Of a stretch of 64,000 nt of DNA, positions 8,767-17,733 are shown in pieces; the first letter of the stretch is position 1; each line of letters opens with the position of its first letter. The notes under the pieces were generated by a model. It was not told the origin of the DNA, made no database searches, and worked only from the letters and a program-made list of their open reading frames with translations. The translations under genes and the position numbers were made by a program. Source of the stretch: Candidatus Aenigmatarchaeota archaeon (lineage in GTDB: Archaea > Aenigmatarchaeota > Aenigmatarchaeia > CG10238-14); NCBI GenBank assembly GCA_017610225.1, contig JAFCCM010000002.1:12009-76008 (forward strand), given 5' to 3'.

Positions 8767-9078
8767 ATGACAAATACTTCTGTAAGAAGACTAGTTCTTG
8801 ATATATTAAAGCCATTAGATCCATCAGTAATAGAAATAAGCAAATCTTTAGCAAATATTGAAGGGATAACTGCCATAAACCTTGTGGTATATGAAGTTGA
8901 TAGAAAAACAGAGACTATAAAAACAACAATAGAAGGCGATGATATAGACTTTGAGAAGATAAAAAAAGTTATTGAAAAATTCGGTGCTGTTGTCCACTCA
9001 GTAGACGGAGTAGTGACCGGTAAAAAAATAATTGAAGAATCCAAAACACCACAGGACATGCTTATGAAGGTGCCTTAA
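8767..9078 (+). CDS. DUF211 family protein
   Basis: 103 residues matching archaeal DUF211 (COG1888): RRLVLDILKPLDPSVIE at the N-terminus, INLVVYEVDRKTETIK in the middle and GAVVHSVDGVVTGKK near the end. Members are small ferredoxin-like oligomers reported to bind metal; physiological role unknown. The gene ends 4 bases before the VIT-type membrane gene, a pairing I recall from other archaea. A CCATTTAAACTTAA box about 35-45 bp upstream is the likely promoter. Confidence 0.85.
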   Translation: MTNTSVRRLVLDILKPLDPSVIEISKSLANIEGITAINLVVYEVDRKTETIKTTIEGDDIDFEKIKKVIEKFGAVVHSVDGVVTGKKIIEESKTPQDMLMKVP

Positions 9079-9082
9079 GTAA

Positions 9083-9655
9083 ATGATTAAGAAAATTAGG
9101 GAGCAGATGGAACTGGTTGGTGGAGAAGAAATTATCAGACGTTATTTTGTCATGAATAGTTTTGATGGTATACTAACTGTTTTAGGTATTCTTTTAGGTT
9201 CATTTGTTTCTGGGACACTCGTCTCTGGGGCAATAATCAAGATAACTTTAGCAACTGGTTTAGCTATGTTTATCTCAGGTTCATTTGGAACATTTATCAC
9301 AGAACAGGCAGAAAGAGAAAAAAATATAAACGATTTAGAGCATGAATTACTTACAAATCTCGATAATAGTATTCATAGGAAAGCAAATAAAACAACTGCT
9401 ATTGTTTCCAGCCTGATTGATGGTATTTCCCCCATGTTAGCGAGTTTAATTGTTATTTCTCCATTCTTTTTTTCCAGAATTATTGGAGAACTCAACGCAT
9501 TTTATGTGTCTATGGCATTGTCTTTTATCTCTCTGTTTATCCTTGGTATTTTTCTTGGTGGTATCTCAGGTAAAAAGAAGCTCAAATATGGATTGAAAAT
9601 GTTAGTTGTAGGAATAATTGCGGTATTAGTTATATCATTACTTGGTCTGGTATAA
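9083..9655 (+). CDS. VIT1/CCC1-like membrane protein (COG1814 / TIGR00267-type)
   Basis: 190 residues. N-terminal helix with YFVMNSFDGILTVLGILLG, the first transmembrane motif of the VIT1/CCC1 iron/manganese transporter superfamily. A charged cytoplasmic stretch follows (EQAEREKNINDLEHELL), then three more hydrophobic segments (VSSLIDGISPMLASLIVISP). Shorter than plant VIT1. Metal transport is family-level inference; the DUF211 partner may sense or deliver metal. Confidence 0.8.
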   Translation: MIKKIREQMELVGGEEIIRRYFVMNSFDGILTVLGILLGSFVSGTLVSGAIIKITLATGLAMFISGSFGTFITEQAEREKNINDLEHELLTNLDNSIHRKANKTTAIVSSLIDGISPMLASLIVISPFFFSRIIGELNAFYVSMALSFISLFILGIFLGGISGKKKLKYGLKMLVVGIIAVLVISLLGLV

Positions 9656-9679
9656 TTTTTATTATCTCAAGTTTAATTA

Positions 9680-10186
9680 TTGTTTATGTTAGACTATTCT
9701 TTCTGGGAAATTGTCACATCTTTTGGTAGTATTTCATTTTGGATAGGAGCATCAATGATGTGTCTAATACTTTTTTTCACTGTTCCTAAAAAATCTAGAA
9801 AATATTTTATATGGTTCATCTTTCTTGTTCTCCCAACAATTATTATTGCCAACAGCATAACACAAGCAACTAAATTAATTCTTCAAGTGCCTAGACCTTG
9901 TGATGGTTTTCCTGATTGCCCGAGCGGTTATTCCATGCCTAGCGGACATACAACTGTTGCTTTTGCTGCAATGACTGTTTTGGGGTTACATTACAAGAAA
10001 AAGAAGTATTTAATACCCTTTTTAATTTTTGCACAGGTTGTAGGAATTTCGAGAATTGTTTTAGGTGTCCATACTATTCCAGATGTTTTAGTTGGATCTG
10101 TTATTGGTATTTTTGTTGGTTTTCTTGTTCAGAAAGCATATGAGATGCATTATAAGGATTTTGTGAAGGTTGTTAAGAAGGTTTAA
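9680..10186 (+). CDS. PAP2-family membrane phosphatase
   Basis: 168-residue integral membrane protein with the three phosphatase motifs: KLILQVPRP (KxxxxxxRP), PSGYSMPSGHTTVAFAA (PSGH) and SRIVLGVHTIPDVL (SRxxxxxHxxxD). It probably dephosphorylates isoprenoid or glycerol-lipid pyro/phosphates at the membrane. Two in-frame ATG codons lie at the start; either gives a full domain. The stop overlaps the convergent DUF457 gene by 4 bases. Confidence 0.9.
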   Translation: MFMLDYSFWEIVTSFGSISFWIGASMMCLILFFTVPKKSRKYFIWFIFLVLPTIIIANSITQATKLILQVPRPCDGFPDCPSGYSMPSGHTTVAFAAMTVLGLHYKKKKYLIPFLIFAQVVGISRIVLGVHTIPDVLVGSVIGIFVGFLVQKAYEMHYKDFVKVVKKV

Positions 10187-10725
10187 AAATAATCCTTTAT
10201 CTTCTTAGTCATCTGTAAATAAATCAGCCAACAGAAAAGCAGGACAGCATCCATTGCACTAAATATCAGAAGTCCAAAGTCCTCATGAGCTAGACTTGGA
10301 AGAAATGTTACAAAAAACTTTGGAATTAGATTCAAACCAAAAGCATAATTAGAGAAAGGATAAAATGGACAAATAAAACCAGACAAAGAAGCATCAAGTA
10401 TGAGATGTACAAGAAAACCAAAAGATATCATGACAAAATACAAAGAAATTTTCTTCTTTTTAATAAAGTGAAAATACATTGAAAAGGCTAAGAAAAGAAT
10501 AGGAATCCAAATATTATGAGTATATAATCTATGGACATTAACACCACCCATAAGAAGATAGCCGATAGGTAAGTCTATGTCAGGAAACAATCCTGCTAAA
10601 CCAGCGAGAAGAACATGTTTGTTTGTGATAACTCCTCTTTTCTTGAGGATATGATCTCGAAATAAATCAATTAGTATTATCGGAATTAAGATATGAGTTA
10701 CTGCTAGTGGCATTTTATCACTCAA
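10183..10725 (-). CDS. DUF457/YdjM-type membrane-bound metal-dependent hydrolase-like protein
   Basis: 180 residues, about four hydrophobic segments. Conserved polar residues fit the family: PLAVTHILIPI, LAGLFPDIDLPIGYL, VHRLYTHNIW and FLVHLILDA, providing His/Asp metal ligands. The family is annotated as LexA-regulated membrane hydrolases in bacteria, but its substrate is unknown. Confidence 0.75.
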   Translation of the reverse strand: MSDKMPLAVTHILIPIILIDLFRDHILKKRGVITNKHVLLAGLAGLFPDIDLPIGYLLMGGVNVHRLYTHNIWIPILFLAFSMYFHFIKKKKISLYFVMISFGFLVHLILDASLSGFICPFYPFSNYAFGLNLIPKFFVTFLPSLAHEDFGLLIFSAMDAVLLFCWLIYLQMTKKIKDYF

Positions 10726-10764
10726 GTTATATTTAGTTTTACTTGATTATAATTTTATTTGAAA

Positions 10765-11850
10765 TTATCTAATAAGTTTTTTCTTAATAAGATAAAAGAA
10801 AAATCCTGTTATACTTGGTTTGGTATAAAGTATATTCATAAGAGTCTTGAAATTCAAGAACGGCATGTTAATAGAACCTGATTCAGATACGTATTTTTGA
10901 CCCAAAGAAGATACTTGATGAAAATCTTTACCTCTACTTGTAATTAATTTCTGAAACATTTTCCTATTTTTTAAAGAAGTATCTAGTAATTTTGAAAATG
11001 ATTTCTTCCATAGTTTATCATAGTTCTTGTTTTCAATAATACTTTTAGCCGCTAAGAAGCCTGATTCTATGGCGTATCTCATACCAAAACCTGCTAACGC
11101 ATCCTGAAATCCAGCCGCCTCCCCCACATATAATTTATCATCGATGATTGCGGTCTTAAGGTTAATGTCAAAAGAAGCCACGCCAGAAAATTCTTTGGGA
11201 GAGACTATATCAAAATCTAATATATTCTGGAATTGTTTTATTGTTTCCTTAAGATGAGGTTGTTGATCCCTGTCTAGGTATGTTTTTGAGCAGGTTAACA
11301 CCGCATGCTTATCGTGAACAGAAAAATACGAGTAACCATTAGGGGAGAATCGGTTGTTAAGTAATACGTTTATTCTGTCGGAAATATTGGTTTTGAAAGT
11401 TATTCCATGTGCCATGGCCATAGGCTTCTTAATTCCTATTGCTATTATATCTGCTTCTTCGTTCTTTAATATGGAGTTAAAGATTATTTTTACACCATTT
11501 GATTCGGCTTGTTTTTTTAATGATTGATCTATTGAATCTTCTTTTTCTCCACGTCTAACAACATACATGAATGGTTTTTTTGTTTTGAATTTGATGATCC
11601 TGGATGATGGAAAATAAAATTCCATTTCATGGCATGGTTTATAGAAAAAGTTGGGTTTGATGTTTCTTTTTTTAAGATATTCTAACACATTTTTTCTCGT
11701 TGTCCAATTTTCGAGATATTGGAAATCACCTGAAATCTTGCCACAGAATTTTTTTCTTTCGTGAATTTCAACATCAAATCCATTTTTGGCTAAATTTATT
11801 GCAGATGTTAAACCAGAGATTCCTCCACCTTTTATTATAATTTTTTTCAT
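10765..11850 (-). CDS. FAD-dependent oxidoreductase, geranylgeranyl-reductase-like
   Basis: 361 residues. N-terminal Rossmann motif GGGISGLTSAINLAKNGFDV with IHERKK as the acidic end of the second strand. The C-terminal FAD contact is KLYVGEAAGFQDALAGFGMR. This places it in the lycopene cyclase / geranylgeranyl reductase flavoprotein group. It is more diverged than its neighbour at 12845-13909 and lacks the PVQCTG segment, so its substrate may differ. Confidence 0.75.
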   Translation of the reverse strand: MKKIIIKGGGISGLTSAINLAKNGFDVEIHERKKFCGKISGDFQYLENWTTRKNVLEYLKKRNIKPNFFYKPCHEMEFYFPSSRIIKFKTKKPFMYVVRRGEKEDSIDQSLKKQAESNGVKIIFNSILKNEEADIIAIGIKKPMAMAHGITFKTNISDRINVLLNNRFSPNGYSYFSVHDKHAVLTCSKTYLDRDQQPHLKETIKQFQNILDFDIVSPKEFSGVASFDINLKTAIIDDKLYVGEAAGFQDALAGFGMRYAIESGFLAAKSIIENKNYDKLWKKSFSKLLDTSLKNRKMFQKLITSRGKDFHQVSSLGQKYVSESGSINMPFLNFKTLMNILYTKPSITGFFFYLIKKKLIR

Positions 11851-11907
11851 GATCTCAATTAGAATTAGAGTTTTGAATTAAAGTTTTTTTTTTCTATTAT
11901 TGAAAAT

Positions 11908-12795
11908 TTAACCTCTTGGTCTATTATACAATTCTCTTATTCCTGGAACCTTACTGACCAGATAAGGTAATGCAAAATGAGGAATAAAATGTGTTAGTGG
12001 AACTGTTCTGTATGTATTTTCATGTTCTCCTGCAAAAATAGCCTCCTTTAAAGAATCGACGATAGTTCTACCACTTGTGAAGTCAATACCATCAACTTTT
12101 ATTCTACCAGTTCCTATTGCATCTAAAGCGCCTACAGATCTAGCGTGAACATCAGTATCTGTAATAACAGGAAGATTATAACCTTCTCTAGCAAGTCTTT
12201 CAGATAATCTTAATACTTCATGATTGACATCTATTCCACCTAAAACATCAATTCCTAATTTACCCAATAGCTCATTTACTCTCCAATATAATTCTTTGCA
12301 ATATCCATTCCATTCTAAAGCTAGATTTCTATCATATTGTATACATATTCTTTCGACTTCTTCTCTTTTTGATGGGTCAATTCCTTTAAGAACATTGCCA
12401 TTAGTTACAAATGGATGATCATAAATCAAAAGTGAATCTCTTTCAAGTGCCTCATCAGCCATTGTTCTAAAAGGTCTCCATGATTCAACATCATCAGAAC
12501 CAATAGTTAACATATGAAAATCATCTAATGTATCTGATTCTCTTGCTCTGAGGACATATCTTTGTTCACCGTCTCTTTCTATCCTCATAACCAAATCATC
12601 TGAATCTACTATATACCCATAATCTCTTAATCCAGATGAAAGTTCTCTTACATCATCAAAAATAGGAACATTTAGTTGTTCTAGAGATATTATATCTAAT
12701 CCTTTTCTTTCCATTGCTCTAATCAAATCTACTAATGGATACTCTTCAAAATAAGGATGTGCATGTAGTTCTATATGTGTTTTTTTAACAGTCAT
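11908..12795 (-). CDS. PHP-domain phosphoesterase-like protein
   Basis: 295 residues. The N-terminus HIELHAHPYFEEYPLVDLIR carries the HxH metal motif of PHP domains. Further ligand candidates are IYDHPFVTNG, VLGGIDVNHEV and ITDTDVHARSVGA. The family includes histidinol phosphatase and polymerase-type PHP enzymes; this one has no fused domain. It lies between two GGR-like flavoprotein genes on the same strand. Substrate unknown. Confidence 0.8.
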   Translation of the reverse strand: MTVKKTHIELHAHPYFEEYPLVDLIRAMERKGLDIISLEQLNVPIFDDVRELSSGLRDYGYIVDSDDLVMRIERDGEQRYVLRARESDTLDDFHMLTIGSDDVESWRPFRTMADEALERDSLLIYDHPFVTNGNVLKGIDPSKREEVERICIQYDRNLALEWNGYCKELYWRVNELLGKLGIDVLGGIDVNHEVLRLSERLAREGYNLPVITDTDVHARSVGALDAIGTGRIKVDGIDFTSGRTIVDSLKEAIFAGEHENTYRTVPLTHFIPHFALPYLVSKVPGIRELYNRPRG

Positions 12796-12844
12796 ATTTA
12801 ATCAATTAATGAAAAACTATTTAAAATCATACGTTTACTTGATT

Positions 12845-13909
12845 CTACAACAAATCCTCATCAAACAACTCTCCAACAGCAGGACTTAGATATTTACCAA
12901 CACCAAAACCAAAGTCAAGCAACCAGTCAGAAGAATGAATAATTTGACTAATCCATAACCCTTTAAGAATAGGCCATTTAAGTTTTTCTTTCCATTTATC
13001 ATCATAATTCTTTTTTAGGAATGAATAATCGTATTTTTCTTCCTTTAGAGACTTTTCACATGTTTTTGAAGCAATTTTAGCAGCAATCAATCCATATATC
13101 AATCCACCACCAGAAAATGGCTTAACCTGACAAGCAGCATCACCAACAAGAAGAACTCTATCTGATACTGAATCTTTGATTAATCCATATCTTATCAACC
13201 CAGACACTTTGTCTTTTGTTTTAATATTTTTTCCAACTCTTTTCTCAACAAATTTTTGATAATAATAACCAACTTTTCTAGAAGATGCTACTCCAATTCT
13301 TGCTTGATCATCTCCTTCAGGAACAACCCAAGCAAAAAAATCAGGAGATATTTTAGAGTCAAACCATAACTCAGAACAGGTTAGATCAAAATGTCCTTGA
13401 ATGGTTTCCTGAACACCAACAATAAGATTGTCCGGCTGAGGTAGATTAGATATTCTAGCAACAGTAGAACTAGGACCGTCCGCCCCGACAAGAAGTTTTG
13501 TTCTAAAATTTCCTTTGTTTGTTTTGATTTCTAGAAAATCTTTTTCTCTTCTGAAACTTTTGAATTCTATTTTCATCTTAATTTCAACGTTGTTTCTCCT
13601 AGCTTTTTTAGCAAGTTCTTTATCAAACAATTCCCTATCTAAGACATAAAACGGTCTTTTGGATTTTAGAGTCATATAATTGCCATTAGGAGAGAAGAAC
13701 TTTGATTTAGTAACTTTATTTATCACAACTCTTTTTGAAACTCCAGAAAGTTCAAATATTCTTTTGCTATTAAAACCTGTACACTGAACTGGTTTCCCTA
13801 TTTCTGACTTCTTGTCAATTATTAACACTTCATGATTCTTCCCGAGAAGTTCTCCCACTTTACATCCTATCGGACCTGCGCCGACTATCACAACATCATA
13901 ATTTTTCAT
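12845..13909 (-). CDS. Geranylgeranyl reductase family protein (archaeal lipid saturation)
   Basis: 354 residues with GAGPIGCKVGELLGKNHEVL (dinucleotide fold), IGKPVQCTGFNSKRIFELSG (the PxxCxG segment of archaeal geranylgeranyl reductases) and VLLVGDAACQVKPFSGGGL (FAD GD motif). These enzymes reduce isoprenoid double bonds of archaeal ether lipids or quinones at the membrane. The divergent arcC start is 43 bp away, so the promoters share this gap. Confidence 0.85.
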   Translation of the reverse strand: MKNYDVVIVGAGPIGCKVGELLGKNHEVLIIDKKSEIGKPVQCTGFNSKRIFELSGVSKRVVINKVTKSKFFSPNGNYMTLKSKRPFYVLDRELFDKELAKKARRNNVEIKMKIEFKSFRREKDFLEIKTNKGNFRTKLLVGADGPSSTVARISNLPQPDNLIVGVQETIQGHFDLTCSELWFDSKISPDFFAWVVPEGDDQARIGVASSRKVGYYYQKFVEKRVGKNIKTKDKVSGLIRYGLIKDSVSDRVLLVGDAACQVKPFSGGGLIYGLIAAKIASKTCEKSLKEEKYDYSFLKKNYDDKWKEKLKWPILKGLWISQIIHSSDWLLDFGFGVGKYLSPAVGELFDEDLL

Positions 13910-13952
13910 ATAAACAAATAGAAAATATAATTACAAAAAGATAATACTTCTT

Positions 13953-14867
13953 ATGCAAAAAACAATTATTCTTGCTCTCGGGGGAAATATGATTAAGAAA
14001 GCCCGGGAAAAGGGTACATTTGAGCAACAATACAAAAATGTTGATGAAAGTTGTGAACAAATCGTAAAAATAATCAAACAAAGATGGAATGTTGTTATAT
14101 CTCATGGTAATGGTCCTCAGGTTGGGAATCTTCTCCTTCAACAAGAATTACTCAAGGATAAAATACCACCAATGCCTCTGGATGTTTGTGGAGCTTTAAG
14201 CCAAGGTGAGATAGGTTACTTAATTCAACAGATACTTCTAAATAAATTGAAAAAAAATAAAATTAAGAAAAAAGTTGTAACTATTATCACTCAAGTTCTA
14301 GTCGATGAAAAGGATCCAGAATTTAAAAATCCATCCAAGCCTATCGGACCATTCTACAAAATCAAAAATATGTCTCCAATGGTTTATCAATCAGGAAAGG
14401 GATGGAGAAGAATAGTACCGTCACCTAACCCTAAGAAAATAATCGAGAAAGAACAGGTCAAAGACCTAATCGAAGATGGAGATGTTGTTATTGCTTGTGG
14501 TGGTGGTGGAATACCTGTTGTTGAAAAAAAAGGAAATCTACATGGAATAGAAGGAGTGATAGACAAAGATTTAGCTTCAGAGAGATTGGCGAGAGATTTG
14601 GGCATCAAAGTTATGATGATACTTACAGATGTGGATAATGTTTACCTTAACTATAGAAAAAAGGATCAAAAAAAATTAAAGAAAGTAAAATTATTAGAAA
14701 TCAAAGAATATTATCAAAAGGGTCATTTCCCAAAAGGAAGTATGGGACCAAAAATAGAAGCGTCTATTAGATTTTTAGAAAATGGTGGAGAGAAAGTTTT
14801 CATTACATCTCCAAGATTAGCAACAAGGTGTTTGAAAGGAAAAGCAGGAACTGCACTTACCAGATAA
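13953..14867 (+). CDS. arcC: Carbamate kinase
   Basis: 304 residues of the amino-acid kinase fold. It opens with IILALGGNMIKKAREKG; then VVISHGNGPQVGNLLLQQE (phosphate/substrate loop), VIACGGGGIPVVE, and a C-terminal KGSMGPKIEASIRFLENGG. These are hallmark carbamate kinase segments. It interconverts carbamoyl phosphate + ADP and ATP + carbamate. No arginine deiminase or ornithine carbamoyltransferase gene is nearby, so its pathway cannot be read from context. Confidence 0.9.
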   Translation: MQKTIILALGGNMIKKAREKGTFEQQYKNVDESCEQIVKIIKQRWNVVISHGNGPQVGNLLLQQELLKDKIPPMPLDVCGALSQGEIGYLIQQILLNKLKKNKIKKKVVTIITQVLVDEKDPEFKNPSKPIGPFYKIKNMSPMVYQSGKGWRRIVPSPNPKKIIEKEQVKDLIEDGDVVIACGGGGIPVVEKKGNLHGIEGVIDKDLASERLARDLGIKVMMILTDVDNVYLNYRKKDQKKLKKVKLLEIKEYYQKGHFPKGSMGPKIEASIRFLENGGEKVFITSPRLATRCLKGKAGTALTR

Positions 14868-14907
14868 GATTAAAAAATATAACCACCAATATTATCAGAG
14901 AGTTTGT

Positions 14908-15020
14908 GGGGTTTTGGCTCAATCTGGCAGAGCGTCTGGCTCCAGTACTTTGTACATGGAAAATTGATTTGATGATATGAAGAAACCAGAAGGTTGGGGG
15001 TTCAAATCCCTCAGACCCCA
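14908..15020 (+). tRNA. tRNA-Trp (anticodon CCA) with 39-nt intron
   Basis: Acceptor GGGGTTT pairs with AGACCCC (discriminator A at 15020). The D arm is GCTC/GAGC. Anticodon stem TCTGG (14935-14939) pairs with CCAGA (14986-14990), with CCA at 14942-14944. The T arm is GGGGG-TTCAAAT-CCCTC. The two anticodon-arm halves are separated by an intron of about 39 nt after base 37 (14946-14984), the canonical archaeal tRNA-Trp position; exact ends rest on the mature loop CTCCAGA. Degraded copies of its 3' half recur at five places downstream. Confidence 0.92.
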
Positions 15021-15063
15021 TCTAAACTTGAAATTCAAATCCGCAAAACCCCATTAAACTTGA
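15001..15063 (+). repeat. Tandem direct repeat: tRNA-Trp 3' end and a diverged copy
   Basis: Copy 1 (15001-15031) is the end of the tRNA plus flank: TTCAAATCC..., CCCCAT, TAAACTTGA. Copy 2 (15034-15063) repeats TTCAAATCC, ACCCCATTAAACTTGA with changes in between. Two bases separate them. It looks like an attachment-site duplication left by insertion or excision at the tRNA 3' end. The rest of 15064-15170 shows no gene. Confidence 0.75.
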
Positions 15064-15170
15064 GGTTATGAATTTTACCCCACTGACCACATGACTATTT
15101 TGTATAAGATGATTTTCTATTTTATGAGACCAATTTCTAATTTTATATTTACTAAAAAATAATTTTAGAT

Positions 15171-15620
15171 ATGAATAGAGAAAAAGTTGAACAAGAAATA
15201 AGAGAAATTGTAAGCAGAGAAACTGAAGCATGGGATACCAAGAATGTTGATCTTTTATTAACAATTTTTCATCCGGATTTTGTCTGGGTCTGGCCAAGAA
15301 ATTCTAAAACACACGATCCAATAGACTGGGTCATAGAACTTGGTAAATTTGACTACCAAAGATGGAAAAAAATATACAAACAATTTTTTCAAGATCATAA
15401 ATTAATTCATAATAAAAGACAAATTCAGAAGATAGAAATATCAAAAGAAGGTGATGGTGCTTTTGCTGTTTTAGATATTGATACATTATGGGTAAATCTT
15501 GATGGTACAAAAAATTATTGGAAAGGTAGAGTATGTAAAGTGTACGCAAAAGTTAATAATGAATGGAAGTTGACTATGCATACAGGAGTTCTTGATTATT
15601 CAGATTCACAAAAAGATTAA
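15171..15620 (+). CDS. NTF2/SnoaL-like protein
   Basis: 149 residues. The layout is helix (REKVEQEIREIVSRETEAW), DLLLTIFHPDFVWVWPRNS, then strands ending GRVCKVYAKVNNEWKLTMHT, matching the cone-shaped NTF2-like/SnoaL fold of the CaMKII-association type. Members are small-molecule enzymes or dimer modules; no specific activity can be read. First gene of the region following tRNA-Trp; only 24 bp from the Nif3-like gene. Confidence 0.75.
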   Translation: MNREKVEQEIREIVSRETEAWDTKNVDLLLTIFHPDFVWVWPRNSKTHDPIDWVIELGKFDYQRWKKIYKQFFQDHKLIHNKRQIQKIEISKEGDGAFAVLDIDTLWVNLDGTKNYWKGRVCKVYAKVNNEWKLTMHTGVLDYSDSQKD

Positions 15621-15644
15621 AAATTAAAAAAACAATTGATTCTT

Positions 15645-16496
15645 ATGAAAGCATCTGAGTTATATGAAAAATTAGATAAAGATTTCATTAAACCTACTTT
15701 GAGTGATGATTGGGCTACGAGAATGGAATCTATCGAAGATTTTCTCACTGAGAATTTTAAGAAAAGATCTATGGGATTAGTTTGTGATTTCACTAAAGAA
15801 GTCAATAAAATCTACACCGCGGTTTTCCCTTCAAGAAAAATCATGAAAAAAATTTTAGATGATGATATTGAAAATGCTATGTTTTTTGTTCACCATCCTA
15901 TGATTTGGGATATTAGAAAAGCCCCGAATATTTTTGAAAACATGGATAGAGATTTACTAAAATATTTTAAGGATAAACAAATTTCCATCTATAATCTTCA
16001 TGTTCCTTTAGATAATTTTAGTGAATTTTCAACAAGTGTAACTTTGGCAAAATCTCTTGACATAAAACCAGAAAAGCCATTCGCTCCTTATTTTGGTTCT
16101 TTATGTGGTGTTTTTGGGAAAACTGATCTAACAACTATTCAAGAATTGAGAAGGAAATTCGAAAGTTCGGTTGGTCATGAAGTTATTTTGTATAACTATG
16201 GTGATGATAATATTAAAAATAGAAAGGTTGCCCTTGTCGGTGGTGGAGGAAATGAAATTGATATATTAAAGGAGATTGTTGAGGAAAAAGTAAATACTTT
16301 CGTGACTGGTGTAACTGTGAAAAATGATTATTCTAAAAACACCCACGAATTTGCTGAGAAAAATAGAATTAATATCTTAGGGGGGACTCATTATTCTACT
16401 GAAAAATTTGCTTGTATTTCTATGCGTGACTACTTTGAGAAAATTGATTTGCCTTCTGAGTTCATTGAAGATGAACCAGTTTTAGAAGACATGTAA
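15645..16496 (+). CDS. Nif3/YbgI-family metal-binding protein (NIF3-like)
   Basis: 283 residues. Metal-ligand motifs of the NIF3 family are present: FFVHHPMIWD, YNLHVPLDNF and GGTHYSTEKFA. Family members are toroidal hexamers with a dinuclear metal site, often annotated GTP cyclohydrolase I type 2, real role uncertain. A TTG at 15636 is possible, but ATG 15645 gives the typical KASELYEKL start. It sits in the first segment between tRNA-Trp repeats. Confidence 0.85.
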   Translation: MKASELYEKLDKDFIKPTLSDDWATRMESIEDFLTENFKKRSMGLVCDFTKEVNKIYTAVFPSRKIMKKILDDDIENAMFFVHHPMIWDIRKAPNIFENMDRDLLKYFKDKQISIYNLHVPLDNFSEFSTSVTLAKSLDIKPEKPFAPYFGSLCGVFGKTDLTTIQELRRKFESSVGHEVILYNYGDDNIKNRKVALVGGGGNEIDILKEIVEEKVNTFVTGVTVKNDYSKNTHEFAEKNRINILGGTHYSTEKFACISMRDYFEKIDLPSEFIEDEPVLEDM

Positions 16497-16570
16497 ATGA
16501 GATAGATTCAAATTTATTGGAAAATCAAAATAACTCTTAAACCCTCGAAATCAAAGGTATGGGGATAAAA

Positions 16571-16610
16571 ACTAAACTTCAAGTTTCGTGGACTCAGATC
16601 CCATTAAACT
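16571..16610 (+). repeat. Degraded tRNA-Trp 3'-end repeat (scar 3)
   Basis: The end ACTCAGATCCCATTAAACT (16592-16610) matches the tRNA 3' end and flank with three or four changes. CTAAACTTcAAgTT just before it matches the spacer of the tandem repeat at 15021-15035. About 28 of 40 positions match 15021-15060 by eye. It marks the end of the NTF2/Nif3 segment. Confidence 0.55.
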
Positions 16611-16625
16611 CTTTGCCTCATTGAT

Positions 16626-17063
16626 TCACTTAGTTTTCTGGAAAGTAGCATTTACAATAGATTTTCCTTTTATCAAAAAATCCTCAGCAAATCTAAGATC
16701 TTTATTCAATATTTTCTTATCAAATTTCATCATTTTCTGATAACCACCCAAATGTAGATTTGACGCCAATTCCATGTATTTTTTGTATGCATCATTCTCT
16801 ACTCTTTTTGTTTTGATGAGATTATCCCTGATTAGGAATTGAAGTGCAAGCCTCCCAGTAAATTCTTTTTTCTTTCCAGGATATGTGATCTCTTTCACAC
16901 CATAATTATAAACTAATGCTTCTAGAGTTGTTTCTATTGTCCTAAATATTTCTTCTGCCGCCGGAAATAGCCTATTCTTTTTGAGGTTTTCGTTTGCTGA
17001 ATCCAAGTACTCTTCAGCTTTAACCAGTGTCCATCTAATCAGTTCTTCTTGGTTTTTCCCCAT
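16626..17063 (-). CDS. HEPN-domain protein (toxin-type partner of MNT)
   Basis: 145 residues, all helical: RWTLVKAEEYLDSANENLKK, FPAAEEIFRTIETTLEALVY, then NDAYKKYMELASNLHLGGYQ. This is the COG1895/HEPN pattern of toxin-antitoxin or nucleotide-transfer modules. The gene starts 29 bases inside the upstream MNT gene, so the two are coupled. HEPN toxins are usually RNases with an RxxxxH motif; I do not see a clean one, so catalytic activity is uncertain. Confidence 0.8.
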   Translation of the reverse strand: MGKNQEELIRWTLVKAEEYLDSANENLKKNRLFPAAEEIFRTIETTLEALVYNYGVKEITYPGKKKEFTGRLALQFLIRDNLIKTKRVENDAYKKYMELASNLHLGGYQKMMKFDKKILNKDLRFAEDFLIKGKSIVNATFQKTK

Positions 17064-17652
17064 AAATTACATCTCCATTTGAATGAACTTCTATTATCAA
17101 ACTGTCATTTATTAATCCTTTTTTGTATTCCTTTTCAGAAAAAACTATCGGATATAATGAGATTCCATATTTATCAGCTATTTTTGTAGATATAAACTCT
17201 ATCAGAGCTTTTTTAACACCCATTTTAACCTTTTCCCTACAAACAAATACTATATCAATATCACTTGGGTTTTCGACTAAATCATCCCTCAATGTTCCTT
17301 TTACTAGACTTCCAAAGAGAATAACAACGGTAATTTTGTATTTCTTTGTTATAAAGTTAGTTAATTCTTTAGATATTCGTCTGTATATTTTTTCTAGATC
17401 TAAGAAGATATTTTTTAATGATGGGAATAGGAAATGTTTCCTATTTATTTTGTAGATTTTGTTTCTACCCACCCTTTCTAATGAAATAATACCTACTTTT
17501 ACTAGGTCTCCTATTTGTCTGTTCACTTCTGATATTGAAGTTCCAGATTCTAAAGATAGTTCTGATTCTAGGAATTTCTTGTCCATATTCGAAACTAACG
17601 TGGCTAATACATTGATTTTAGTTTTACTTCCGAGTATTTTATCTAAATACAT
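17035..17652 (-). CDS. MNT nucleotidyltransferase with N-terminal HTH (antitoxin type)
   Basis: 205 residues. The N-terminal winged-helix (SKTKINVLATLVSNMDKKF, SISEVNRQIGDLVKVGIISL) precedes a pol-beta-type nucleotidyltransferase: VVILFGSLVKGTLRDDL and NPSDIDIVFVC, the GSx-DxD catalytic pattern. MNT antitoxins silence HEPN partners by AMP transfer; the HTH suggests it also controls its own promoter, where two 18-nt direct repeats are visible. Confidence 0.85.
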   Translation of the reverse strand: MYLDKILGSKTKINVLATLVSNMDKKFLESELSLESGTSISEVNRQIGDLVKVGIISLERVGRNKIYKINRKHFLFPSLKNIFLDLEKIYRRISKELTNFITKKYKITVVILFGSLVKGTLRDDLVENPSDIDIVFVCREKVKMGVKKALIEFISTKIADKYGISLYPIVFSEKEYKKGLINDSLIIEVHSNGDVIYGEKPRRTD

Positions 17653-17660
17653 ATTCTCAC

Positions 17661-17698
17661 TTTTCGGTTTTCAGAAATTATTTTCGGAAATCAGAAAT
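17661..17698 (-). promoter_or_regulatory. Two direct repeats upstream of the MNT/HEPN operon
   Basis: On the plus strand the copies are TTTTCGGTTTTCAGAAAT (17661-17678) and TTTTCGGAAATCAGAAAT (17681-17698), 20 bp apart, about two helical turns. They lie between a minus-strand TATA-like ATTTATATTT (about 17696-17705) and the MNT start at 17652, where a repressor would block transcription. Likely bound by the HTH of the MNT protein. Confidence 0.6.
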
Positions 17699-17733
17699 AT
17701 AAATCTATCTCTTTTTGAACTGATGACAAGACT

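Noticed and set aside
14908..15020. Box C/D guide RNA inside the tRNA-Trp intron
   Set aside because: TTGATGA resembles a box C, but no CTGA box D or guide-length spacer fits within 39 nt.
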